Assembly: GCA_002551355.1 (NCBI GenBank)
Contig: NTHE01000002.1
Coordinates: 124,001 to 188,000 of the forward strand
DNA from: Streptomyces sp. man185
GTDB taxonomy: Bacteria; Actinomycetota; Actinomycetes; Streptomycetales; Streptomycetaceae
Length of the DNA stretch: 64,000 nt
Reading direction: 5' to 3'
The notes beneath the pieces were generated by a model, which made no database searches, was not told the DNA's origin, and saw nothing but the letters and a program-made list of their open reading frames with translations. Shown in pieces: positions 40,332 through 48,326 of the stretch. Positions within the stretch are counted from its first letter, which is position 1. The number at the start of each line of letters is the position of its first letter. A program made the position numbers and the translations under genes.

Positions 40332-42542
40332 TCAGAGTGCGCCCTCCGTGCGCCTCCTGGCGCGCCGGTGGACGAGCACCCCGGCGCCAACGAGCGTCGC
40401 TGCCGCGAGAGTTACCGACATCACAGTGGCCCCGGTGGCGGCCAGGCTGCCGCCGCCGGACGTGGCGGCGGTTCCGGCGCCGCCGCCGAGGCCACCGCCG
40501 ACCGTGGAACCGGCGTCCCCGGACGTACCGGTGGAGCCTTCGGCCTTGCCCGTGGAGCCGCCGGCCGACTGCGTACCGTTGTCGTCACCTGTCGAACCGT
40601 CACTTCCGGTGCTGTCGGAGCCGTCGGTGCCGTTCGAGGTGTCGCCGTCGCCGCCGGTGTCCCCGCCGCCGGCGGCCGGGGTGACGGTGAGCGTCACGGC
40701 GGCGGTGCGGGTCGTGCCGACGTCGTTGCGGAACTCGGCGCGGTAGCGGTAGCCGTCCTGCGCCCTCCGCACGGTGAACGTGAGGGCCGGCCCGGTCGCG
40801 CCCTCGACGTCCTTCCAGGTCTGCGAGCCGTCGGTGCTGACCTGCCAGCGGACGGTGGGCTCCGGGGTTCCCTCCGCTTCGGCGATGAGGGAGCCCTCCT
40901 CGCCGTCCCTCGCCGTGAGGTCGGTGGGCGCGCGGGTCACCAGGGGCGAGGTCTGCCGGACCAGTTCGGTGATCTTCCCCTCGGCAGGGCTGGTGACGAA
41001 GACGGTGGCGCCGCCCGGTTCGACGGCGAGCGAGGCCGCCCCGGCCTGGGAGTGGTTGCCGGGCAGCGACAGCTCCTTCGCGGCCACGGCCAAGTCCTCG
41101 CTGTCGTACACGGTCAGCGTCCCGTTGTTGTCGTTGGCCGGGTCGGAAAGGTCCCCGCCGTCCTGCCGGACGACGTAGGCCCGGCCCGTCGCGGTGTCGA
41201 AGGCGGCGTCGCGGGCCAGGTCCTTGCCGACGAGCGTCTTGAGCAGCTTGCCCGCGGCGTCGAAGACCAGCACGGACCGGCCGACCCCGACCCACACCGC
41301 GCCGGTGGCCGGGTCCGTCTCGGTGAATCCGGCCGTGCCCGCCGCGCCGGGCAGGTCGAAGGAGCCGGTGACGGCGAACGACGCGAGGTCCACCCGGTGC
41401 AGCTTCCCGGCCGCGAAGTCGGTGTACCAGAGCGCGCCCCGCTCGGGGTCGGCGGCGAACTGGGTGCCGCCCGGCAGGGTGAGCGTCCGGGTCGCCGTGC
41501 CGGTGGCCCGGTCGATCTCGGAGAATGTCGCGCCCTGGGCGACCAGGACCGTACCAGGGGTGGTGCCGGGGGCGATGTCGGTGATCGTGGACCCGGCGAG
41601 CCAGACGCCGGAGGCCGCCTCGTCGCCCGCTTTGGCGCTGCCGACGCCCCGCAGCGGGTAGTTGTAGACGACGCCGTCGCCCGGCAACGGCCCGGAGATG
41701 CGGGTGGCCGCCGAGGCCCGCAGCGCACCGGTGGAGCCGGGGGCCTGGCTGATCCAGCTCTCGGACTTCCCGTCCTCGGGGTTCAGTACGTGCAGCCCGC
41801 GCTCGTCGACGTCGGCCGTGTCGGGGAGGTTGTCCGCGCCGACGTACAGCTTCTTCGAGTCGGGGTGCAGCAGCAGGTCCAGCGGCTTGCCGGCCGAGGT
41901 GAAGTCCGCGGCGGCTTTGTAGGAGACGGTCCCCGCGGGCACGTCGACACCCCCGCCGCCCGGTTCGCCGGGCCCCTGGCCGGCGAAGGCGACGGGCATG
42001 CGGACGTCCTGCGTACGGTTGCCCGCGGCGCGGTGGTCGGCGCGGGTGACGACGGAACAGGACACCTCGGCGCAGTCGAGGCCGTCGCCCTCCTTTGTGA
42101 TCTCGATCTCCACGTCGAAGGCGCCGCCGGGTCCGAAGGCCTGGGCGAGGTCGCCCGCGTACGGGTCGCCCGGGGGCACGATCCACTGCGAGGTCTTCGA
42201 ACCGCCGCTCATGTCCGCCCCGCCGAGGCAGGGGGAGGGCACCCGGTTGTCCCCGTTGTCCTTGCACAGGGCGACGTAGACGCCGGTGGTGAGGCCGTAC
42301 CCCTCGCCGGTGACCCGGACCTTCTGCCCGTCCGGGTCGAGACCGGTGGTGGCCGAGACGGTGAGCTTCTGTCCCTGCGGGCCGGTGGCCGTCTTCGGGG
42401 TCCCGGCGTCGGCGCTGACCGCCGCGCCGGTGGGGATCGCCGTGAGCAGCAGGGCGGCGACGGCGGCCGTGCCCGCGCGGCGGATCGGTCTGCCGCGGCC
42501 GCTCGGCGGGGCGCCGGGATCGGTGCCCGGAGTGGATGTCAT
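40332..42542 (-). CDS. Cell-wall-anchored protein with neocarzinostatin-like, propeller and Ig-like domains (LAATG)
   Basis: 736 aa. After a Sec signal (to about residue 45) comes a domain (~55-190) with GVYVALC, PSPCLGG, CAEVSCSVVTRADH and four cysteines, paralogous to the 178-aa protein encoded just upstream. Residues ~205-520 look like a beta-propeller (LLLHPDSKKLYVGADN, VWVGVGRSVLVFDAAGK). An Ig-like domain (~535-630) and a Gly/Ser/Thr linker follow. The C-terminus has LAATG (700-704), a TM helix and HRRARRR, the class E sortase signal. ATG 42542 follows GAGGAATGAC. The iron box upstream of the first gene suggests a role in iron or heme acquisition; ligand binding is not shown. Confidence 0.85.
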   Translation of the reverse strand: MTSTPGTDPGAPPSGRGRPIRRAGTAAVAALLLTAIPTGAAVSADAGTPKTATGPQGQKLTVSATTGLDPDGQKVRVTGEGYGLTTGVYVALCKDNGDNRVPSPCLGGADMSGGSKTSQWIVPPGDPYAGDLAQAFGPGGAFDVEIEITKEGDGLDCAEVSCSVVTRADHRAAGNRTQDVRMPVAFAGQGPGEPGGGGVDVPAGTVSYKAAADFTSAGKPLDLLLHPDSKKLYVGADNLPDTADVDERGLHVLNPEDGKSESWISQAPGSTGALRASAATRISGPLPGDGVVYNYPLRGVGSAKAGDEAASGVWLAGSTITDIAPGTTPGTVLVAQGATFSEIDRATGTATRTLTLPGGTQFAADPERGALWYTDFAAGKLHRVDLASFAVTGSFDLPGAAGTAGFTETDPATGAVWVGVGRSVLVFDAAGKLLKTLVGKDLARDAAFDTATGRAYVVRQDGGDLSDPANDNNGTLTVYDSEDLAVAAKELSLPGNHSQAGAASLAVEPGGATVFVTSPAEGKITELVRQTSPLVTRAPTDLTARDGEEGSLIAEAEGTPEPTVRWQVSTDGSQTWKDVEGATGPALTFTVRRAQDGYRYRAEFRNDVGTTRTAAVTLTVTPAAGGGDTGGDGDTSNGTDGSDSTGSDGSTGDDNGTQSAGGSTGKAEGSTGTSGDAGSTVGGGLGGGAGTAATSGGGSLAATGATVMSVTLAAATLVGAGVLVHRRARRRTEGAL

Positions 42543-42626
42543 GTCATTCCTCGTCAGGACGCGTGGGAGCCCGGCCCCGGCACGAGCGGCCGGGACCGGG
42601 CGAAGGGCGGGAGAAGTCGTTCCGCG

Positions 42627-43163
42627 TTACACGAAGTCGATCGGAGCGTGGACGTCGTACTTGCGGTCGCTGGTGTCGGTGTGGTCGGCGCGGGTCACGA
42701 TGGCGCACTCGACGGTGTCGCCGCAGACGTTGCCGCCGCCGAGGTCGGCCTTGACGTGTATCGGGACGCTGAAGGTGCCGCCCGCGCCGAAGGGCGAGGT
42801 GTTGGGCAGGCCGCCGCCCAGGCCGGAGACCCAGTGCGAGGCGCCGGTGGTGCCGGACTCGTCCTGGCCGCCGAGACACGGCGAGGGCTTGTTGGCGCCC
42901 TGGGCCCCGTCCACCACGCACAGGCTCACGTAGACGCCCTGGCCGGTGTTGTAGCCGCTTCCGGTGACGGTGATGTTGGCGCCCGAGGCGGCCGCGCTGT
43001 CGGGCGCGGAGAGCGACAGGTTGTAGGTCGTACCCCCGTCGGTGACCGTGCGGGTGCCGGTCGCGGCGGCGGCGGGGGAGGCGAAGGCCACGGCCAGCAC
43101 TGCGGCGGCGAACGCGGCGAGGCCCGTGCGGGCGACGGTACGGGTGGAGGGAACAGCACTCAC
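42627..43163 (-). CDS. Small secreted protein, neocarzinostatin-like domain, iron-box controlled
   Basis: 178 aa. Signal peptide to about residue 38 (FASPAAA-ATG), then a single beta-sandwich-type domain: GSGYNTGQGVYVSLC, KPSPCLGGQDESG, FGAGGTFSVPIHV, CGDTVECAIVTRADHTDTSDRKYDV. The two Cys pairs and the TRADH histidine are shared with the N-terminal domain of the downstream wall protein. GTG 43163 is chosen because it begins right before the signal peptide; the longer frame to 43208 runs into the promoter. No anchor is present, so it is released or held by the wall protein. Its function is not known. Confidence 0.82.
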   Translation of the reverse strand: MSAVPSTRTVARTGLAAFAAAVLAVAFASPAAAATGTRTVTDGGTTYNLSLSAPDSAAASGANITVTGSGYNTGQGVYVSLCVVDGAQGANKPSPCLGGQDESGTTGASHWVSGLGGGLPNTSPFGAGGTFSVPIHVKADLGGGNVCGDTVECAIVTRADHTDTSDRKYDVHAPIDFV

Positions 43164-43214
43164 GGGATGAGCACCTTTCTCGGCATCGGTAACCAGAACC
43201 ACGGACACCCAGTC

Positions 43215-43239
43215 GACTTAGGTAAGGCATACCTAAGTC
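43215..43239. promoter_or_regulatory. Iron box (DmdR1/IdeR-type operator)
   Basis: The core TTAGGTAAGGCATACCTAA (43218-43236) is a 19-bp palindrome with one mismatch pair; symmetry extends three bases outward on each side to 25 bp. It matches the known DmdR/IdeR/DtxR consensus TTAGGTTAGSCTAACCTAA closely. Repression in iron-replete cells and release in iron starvation is expected. Confidence 0.9.
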
Positions 43240-43259
43240 CAAATCTGTTGGGTTGTCAA
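43230..43259 (-). promoter_or_regulatory. Promoter inside the iron box
   Basis: On the minus strand TTGACA (43259-43254) is a perfect -35, and TAGGTA (43235-43230) lies 18 nt on, fitting the Streptomyces -10 pattern. The -10 is within the iron box, so the bound regulator would block polymerase directly. The gene start at 43163 leaves a leader of about 60 nt. Confidence 0.7.
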
Positions 43260-43288
43260 CAAAGTGGCACGGCCCGAGCGGAGTCGGG

Positions 43289-45964
43289 TCAGCCGTCTCC
43301 GGCCGGCGGCAGGGCCTGCTCGGTCCAGATGGTCTTCCCGGTCGGGGTGTACCGCGTGCCCCACCGCTGCACGAGCTGCGCCACGATGAACAGGCCGCGC
43401 CCGCCCTCGTCGTCCTCGGCGCTGTGCCGCAGATGCGGGGAGGTGTGTCCGGTGTCCGCGACCTCGCACACGAGCGTGCGGTCCCGGATGAGGCGCAGAC
43501 CCAGCGGCCCGCCCGCGTACCGGACCGCGTTGGTGACCAGCTCGCTGACGACCAGCTGGGTCGCGAACACCAGCTCTTCCAGCCCCCAGGCCTCCAGTTG
43601 TCCCGTGGCCAGCTCACGGGCGCGGCCCACCGACACCGCCTCGGCGGTCAGCTCCCAGTCGGCGACCCGCTCCGCGTCGAGCTCGCGGGTGCGGACCAGG
43701 AGCAGGGCCGTGTCGTCGGCGCTCGTGCCGCCGGGCACCAGCTCGGACACCGCCCGGTCGCACAGCTCCTCCAGGGACGCGGAGCGGTCGCGGAGCACCC
43801 GGCCCAGCGTGTCGAGGCCGTGGCCGATGTCGTGGTCCCGGGCCTCGACCAGGCCGTCCGTGAACAGCGCCAGCAGGCTGCCCACCGGCAGGTCGAACTC
43901 CATCGACTCGAACGGCAGCCCGCCCAGGCCCAGCGGCGGCCCGGCGGGCAGGTCCGGGAAGGACACCCGGCCGCCGGGGTCGACGATCGCCGGGGGCAGA
44001 TGCCCGGCGCGAGCCATGACGCACCGCCGGGAGACCGGGTCGTAGACCGCGTACAGGCAGGTCGCCCCGGTGGTCACGTCGTACGTCTCGACGGCCCCGC
44101 CGTACGCGTCGGGACGGTCCTCCGCGGGCTGCCCCACCAGGTCGTCGAGCCGGGTCAGCAGCTCGTCGGGGGCCATGTCGAGCTGGGCGAAGGCCCGCAC
44201 GGAGGTGCGCAGCCGCCCCATGGTGGCGGCCGCCTGGAGGCCGTGCCCGACCACGTCCCCCACCACGAGGCCGACCCGGGTCCCGGACAGCGGGATCACG
44301 TCGAACCAGTCCCCGCCGACGCCGGTCACATCGTCGGCGGGCAGATAGCGGTAGGCGATGCTGACCGCGGACTGCGGCGGCAGATGGTGGGGGAGCAACT
44401 GCCGCTGGAGGGCGAGGGACGCGGTGCGCTCGCGGGTGTAGCGGCGCGCGTTGTCGATGCAGACCGCGGCCCGTGCCGCCAGCTCGTCTGCCAGGGCGAC
44501 CTCGCCGTTGTCGAACGTGGTCGCCCGGTCGGGGGCGGGCGTGCGGCCCGAGGCGTCGGGGCGGACGCCCCGGTCGAAGGTGACGAGCCCGAGGATGCCG
44601 CCCCCGGCCCGCAGCGGGACGACCAGGGTGCCCTCGTCGAGCACGAGTCCGCCCGAGGACAGGCTGCGGTTCTGCGGGGATCCGGGCGGATAGACGACCG
44701 GCGGATACGGATCCCGGTCGTCGCCGGTGCCGGCGGAGCCCCGCGCCGTACGCGGGTCCGTCTCCGGGGTGGCGGGATCCGGAGCGGCAGGGTCCGGGGC
44801 GACGGGGGCCGGAGCTGCGAGGTCCGGGGCGGCGGGATTCGGAGCTGCGCGATCCGGAGCTGCGCGATCCGGAGCTGCGGGATCCGGGGAGGCGGGCTCC
44901 GGCGGTCCGGAATCCAGGAGGCCGGGATCCGGCGCCGCGGGTCCCGGCTCCGACCGTTCCGCGACCCGCAGCAGCGACATGTCCGCCGGGCTGCCCACCG
45001 CCGCCGTCTCCCCGGTCACCGCGGCCCGCGTGACGTCGACCCGTACGGTCGCGGCGAAGTCCGGCACGGCCACCTCGGCGATCTCCTCGGCGGTGGTGGC
45101 CACGTCCAGGACCGTGCCGATCCTGCGGCCGGCCTCGACGAGGAGGGTCAGCCGCTCCTGGACCCGGTAGCGGTCGGTGATGTCGAACGCGTCCTCGCAC
45201 ACGCCGAACACGTGCCCGTGGGCGTCCTCCAGCCGGTAGTAGGCGCAGGACCACAGGTGGTCCCGCCCCGGGTCGCTGGGCTGCTGCCCCCGGAAGTGCA
45301 GGTCGAGAATCGGTTCGCCGGTGTCGAGCACCTGCTGCATGACGCCGTCGAGCGTCTGCGGATAGCCCGGGGTCACGAAGGAGCCCCCGGAGTACAGCTC
45401 GTCGGCGCGTTTGCCCCGGAACGTGGCCAGCGGCTGCCCGATCTCCCGTTCGTATGCCGTGTTGCTCCAGGTCAGCCGCAGGTCGGTGTCGTAGATCGCC
45501 AGTCCGACGGGTGACTGGGTGGCCAGCCCCTGGAGCAGGGCGAGCCGCGATTCCCAGTGCCGCAGCTCACTCACCTCGGCCGCCACCAGGATCCGGTCCG
45601 GAGCACCTGTGCCGTTGCCCGCGGCCCCGCCCGGCAGCGGGCACGTCGCCGTCGCCACCAGCAGCTCACGGCCGTCCCGGGTGCGTGCCACATGGATCTC
45701 GTTGCCGACGAGGGACGGCGGGCCGATGTCGGCAGCGGTGTCTCCGGATGCTTCGGCCGGGGGAGCGTCACCGACCGGGTGCACCGACAGGAACGCGCTC
45801 AGCGGCCGCCCCAGGACGTCGGCCGGGCTGTAGCCGAGGAGCTCGGCTGCCGCGGGACTCCAGCCGACGACCGTGCTCTCGGCGTCCAGGACCACCGTGG
45901 CCGCCCTGGTGATGTCCAGGGGGCCACGGAAATCGGCGCTCTCCGCCGTGTTCGCCGCGCTCAC
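43289..45964 (-). CDS. PAS-PAS-GAF-SpoIIE phosphatase with C-terminal HATPase domain
   Basis: 891 aa. Two PAS domains (residues ~15-130, with VLDAESTVVGWSPAAAELLGY, and ~155-275, with LAIYDTDLRLTWSN) precede a GAF domain (~290-500). The GAF domain is split by an Ala/Pro/Asp-rich linker from a 15-bp tandem repeat. Then come a SpoIIE/PP2C domain (~520-720: GVGGDWFDVIPLSGTRVGLVVGDVVGHG with metal Asp residues, LALFTDGLVEARD) and an RsbW-like ATPase (~740-880: SELVTNAVRYAGG, GGRGLFIVAQL). Such proteins couple a sensory signal to partner switching on anti-sigma factor antagonists. GTG 45964 is chosen; GTG 46021 would add 19 residues and also lacks a clear ribosome site. Confidence 0.88.
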   Translation of the reverse strand: MSAANTAESADFRGPLDITRAATVVLDAESTVVGWSPAAAELLGYSPADVLGRPLSAFLSVHPVGDAPPAEASGDTAADIGPPSLVGNEIHVARTRDGRELLVATATCPLPGGAAGNGTGAPDRILVAAEVSELRHWESRLALLQGLATQSPVGLAIYDTDLRLTWSNTAYEREIGQPLATFRGKRADELYSGGSFVTPGYPQTLDGVMQQVLDTGEPILDLHFRGQQPSDPGRDHLWSCAYYRLEDAHGHVFGVCEDAFDITDRYRVQERLTLLVEAGRRIGTVLDVATTAEEIAEVAVPDFAATVRVDVTRAAVTGETAAVGSPADMSLLRVAERSEPGPAAPDPGLLDSGPPEPASPDPAAPDRAAPDRAAPNPAAPDLAAPAPVAPDPAAPDPATPETDPRTARGSAGTGDDRDPYPPVVYPPGSPQNRSLSSGGLVLDEGTLVVPLRAGGGILGLVTFDRGVRPDASGRTPAPDRATTFDNGEVALADELAARAAVCIDNARRYTRERTASLALQRQLLPHHLPPQSAVSIAYRYLPADDVTGVGGDWFDVIPLSGTRVGLVVGDVVGHGLQAAATMGRLRTSVRAFAQLDMAPDELLTRLDDLVGQPAEDRPDAYGGAVETYDVTTGATCLYAVYDPVSRRCVMARAGHLPPAIVDPGGRVSFPDLPAGPPLGLGGLPFESMEFDLPVGSLLALFTDGLVEARDHDIGHGLDTLGRVLRDRSASLEELCDRAVSELVPGGTSADDTALLLVRTRELDAERVADWELTAEAVSVGRARELATGQLEAWGLEELVFATQLVVSELVTNAVRYAGGPLGLRLIRDRTLVCEVADTGHTSPHLRHSAEDDEGGRGLFIVAQLVQRWGTRYTPTGKTIWTEQALPPAGDG
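44775..44954. repeat. 12 x 15-bp tandem repeat in the SpoIIE-protein linker
   Basis: Units start every 15 nt from 44775 to 44940; the commonest plus-strand form is GGATCCGGAGCTGCG, seen as exact CGATCCGGAGCTGCG at 44850 and 44865. On the coding strand each gives about (A/P)-A-P-D-x. The period is a multiple of three, so copy-number changes would keep the frame. Confidence 0.85.
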
Positions 45965-46048
45965 GGCGCGACACCGGCCCGGTTCATTACCTTCAGAATC
46001 GGCCCTGCCCGGGACCCGCACAACCGCGGTGCGCCGGGGACGCCGGGG

Positions 46049-46678
46049 TCAGCGCACTCCGTCGGGCCGGAACTGCACGCTGACGCGCGGCCCGACGGCC
46101 CGGGCGGTCTTGGGGATCGCGTGCTCCCAGGTGCGCTGGCAACTGCCGCCCATGACGATCAGGTCGCCGTGGCCGAGCGTCCTGCGGACGGGGGCGGGAC
46201 CCGGGCGGCGCGGCCGCAGCGCGAGGTGCCGGGGAGCTCCCAGCGAGAGGATCGCGACCATCGTGTCCTCGGTGCTGCCCCGGCCGGTCGTGTCCCCGTG
46301 CCAGGCGACCCCGTCCCGGCCGTCGCGGTAGAAGCACAGCCCCGCCGTGGTGAACGGTTCGCCCAGTTCGGCCGCGTAGTGCTCGCCGAGCTCGGTGCGG
46401 GCGGCCTCCAGGGCGGGGTGGGGCAGGGGGTCGCGGCGGCCGAAGAAGGCCAGCAGCCGGGGGACCGCCACCACGCGCTCGTACATGACGCGCTGCTCGG
46501 CCCGCCAGGCGACGTCGCGCACCAGCGTCTCGAACAGCGTGTCCGCACCCCGGAGCCACTGCGGCAGCACGTCGATCCAGGCCCCGTGGCCGAGATCGGT
46601 ACGCCGCAGACCGCTCAGGGGGCGGGTGCCGACCTCGGCCTCCTGGTCGAAAAGCGAGCTTTGCAGGTGTACGGCCAT
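46049..46678 (-). CDS. AlkB-like 2-oxoglutarate/Fe(II) dioxygenase
   Basis: 209 aa. The Fe(II) ligands are visible: WHGD (His-x-Asp, about residues 125-128) and the distal His in WEHAIPK. RVSVQFR near the C-terminus gives the RxxxxxR that binds 2-oxoglutarate. FYRDGRDGVAWHGD is the typical AlkB substrate-lid region. The family oxidatively removes alkyl lesions from DNA or RNA. It is a single gene with its own upstream region, which contains a dyad and a direct repeat (46695-46726). Confidence 0.9.
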   Translation of the reverse strand: MAVHLQSSLFDQEAEVGTRPLSGLRRTDLGHGAWIDVLPQWLRGADTLFETLVRDVAWRAEQRVMYERVVAVPRLLAFFGRRDPLPHPALEAARTELGEHYAAELGEPFTTAGLCFYRDGRDGVAWHGDTTGRGSTEDTMVAILSLGAPRHLALRPRRPGPAPVRRTLGHGDLIVMGGSCQRTWEHAIPKTARAVGPRVSVQFRPDGVR

Positions 46679-46694
46679 GGGGAGAGCCTAACGC

Positions 46695-46726
46695 TATTCG
46701 AGCAGGTGTGCGAATACTTGTGCGAA
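46695..46726. promoter_or_regulatory. Dyad and direct repeat upstream of the AlkB-like gene
   Basis: TATTCG (46695-46700) and CGAATA (46711-46716) form a perfect inverted repeat with 10-nt spacing, and TGTGCGAA occurs at 46707-46714 and 46719-46726. They lie 17 to 48 nt upstream of the start, over the expected promoter. It does not match the actinomycete LexA box. Confidence 0.4.
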
Positions 46727-46751
46727 CGGTCGGGAGGCGGCAGGCCGGAGC

Positions 46752-48311
46752 TCAGCCTTCCTTGATCAGATCGGCGCACTTCTCGCCGATCATCATCGTG
46801 GTGATGCACGGATTGACCGTCGGCAGGAGCGGCATGACGGACGCGTCGGCCACCCGCAGCCCCGTGACGCCCTTCACCCGCAGCCGGGGGTCGAGCGGCG
46901 AGTCCGGGTCGTCCGCCGGGCCCATGCGTACGGTTCCGGCCGGGTGGTAGACGGTGTTGTGCGTCTCGCGGATGTAGTCGAACAGCTCCGCGTCCGTGGT
47001 CGCGCCGGGCCCCGGAGCCAGCTCCGCGCCCGCCCACCCGGCCATCGGGGACTGCGCGACGATCTCCCGCGCCAGCCGCAGCCCGTACGTCATCACCCGC
47101 ACGTCGTGCTCGTCGGTGAAGTAGCGCGGATCGACCCGGGGCTTGTCCCGGAAGTCCCGGGTCCGCAGCCGTACGGTGCCCCGGGAGCGGGCGCGGGTGA
47201 CGTTCGGGGTCAGGCAGAACGCGTTGTCCGAGGTCGGGTAGCCGCGCCGGTAGGTGTTCAGGTCGAAGGGCACCGACCCGTAGTGGAACATCAGGTCCGG
47301 CCGGTCCAGCCCCTCCTCGGTGTCCGCGAAGATCCCGATCTCCCACCACTGGGTGGAGGCGGAGACCATGGGCCGCTTCGCCTCCCACATGATCACGCCC
47401 TCCGGGTGGTCCTGGAGGTGCGAGCCGACGCCGGGGGAGTCCACCCGCACGTCCACCCCGGTCTCCCGAAGATGCCCGGCCGGGCCGATGCCGGACAGCA
47501 TCAGCAGCTTGGGGGAGTCGATCGCCCCGCAGGAGACGATCACCTCGCGCCGGGCGTGCACCGCACCGCTGTGCACGGTGTCGGGCTCCAGGTACTCCAC
47601 CCCGGTGCACCGCTCGCCCTCGAACAGCAGCCGCTTCGCCTGGAGCCCCGTCCGCACCTCCAGGTTGGGCCGCTTCCCCAGCACCGGGTGCAGATACGAC
47701 ACCGAGGCCGAGGAACGGGTCCCGTCCTCGCGGGCGTTGATCTGGAACCAGTGCGCGCCCCGCAGTACGGTGGAGCCCGTGTTGAACGGGACGGTGGGGA
47801 TGCCCGCCGCCGCGCACGCCTCCAGCAGCGCCGTACCGCACGGGTCGCGCGGCGGCACGGTGCGGATGGTGACCGGACCGGAGCGGCCGTGGTGGTCGCC
47901 GGGCGCGTCGTTGGTCTCGAGCCGCCGGTAGAGCGGGAAGCAGTCGGCCGCGCTCCACCCCGTACAGCCCAGCGCGCCCCACTCGTCGAGGTCCTCTGCC
48001 GGGGCCCAGAAGGCGATGCAGGAGTTGTGCGAGGAGCAGCCGCCGAGCACCTTGGCGCGGGCGTGCCGCATGAAGCTGTTGCCCCGCTCCTGCGGCTCCA
48101 CCGGATAGTCCCAGTCGTAACCGGACTCCAGCAGCGCCATCCACCGGTCCAGCCGCAGGACGCTGTCGTCCCCGACGTCCGAGGGGCCCGCCTCCAGTAC
48201 GCAGACGGTGACGTCGGGGTCCTCGGTGAGCCGGGCGGCGATGACGGCGCCGGCCGTGCCGCCGCCGACCACGACGTAGTCGAACGTGGGCACAGAGCTC
48301 TCTTCGGGCAT
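46752..48311 (-). CDS. GMC oxidoreductase (choline dehydrogenase-like)
   Basis: 519 aa FAD enzyme. VVVGGGTAGAVIAARLTED is the ADP-binding motif. GMC signatures 1 (ARAKVLGGCSSHNS) and 2 (GAIDSPKLLMLSGIGP) are present, as is the active-site His in YHPAGTVRMG and the NPCITTMMIGEK end. It oxidises an alcohol to an aldehyde. It is the third gene behind an aldehyde dehydrogenase and an APC permease on one strand, the layout used for choline to glycine betaine, so choline is the likely substrate. Other GMC substrates cannot be excluded. The gap to the permease is 15 nt. Confidence 0.88.
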   Translation of the reverse strand: MPEESSVPTFDYVVVGGGTAGAVIAARLTEDPDVTVCVLEAGPSDVGDDSVLRLDRWMALLESGYDWDYPVEPQERGNSFMRHARAKVLGGCSSHNSCIAFWAPAEDLDEWGALGCTGWSAADCFPLYRRLETNDAPGDHHGRSGPVTIRTVPPRDPCGTALLEACAAAGIPTVPFNTGSTVLRGAHWFQINAREDGTRSSASVSYLHPVLGKRPNLEVRTGLQAKRLLFEGERCTGVEYLEPDTVHSGAVHARREVIVSCGAIDSPKLLMLSGIGPAGHLRETGVDVRVDSPGVGSHLQDHPEGVIMWEAKRPMVSASTQWWEIGIFADTEEGLDRPDLMFHYGSVPFDLNTYRRGYPTSDNAFCLTPNVTRARSRGTVRLRTRDFRDKPRVDPRYFTDEHDVRVMTYGLRLAREIVAQSPMAGWAGAELAPGPGATTDAELFDYIRETHNTVYHPAGTVRMGPADDPDSPLDPRLRVKGVTGLRVADASVMPLLPTVNPCITTMMIGEKCADLIKEG

Positions 48312-48326
48312 CGGGGTCTCCAGGAT

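Noticed and set aside
44775..44954. CRISPR-like array
   Set aside because: The 15-bp period has no spacers, is in frame and lies inside a coding region.
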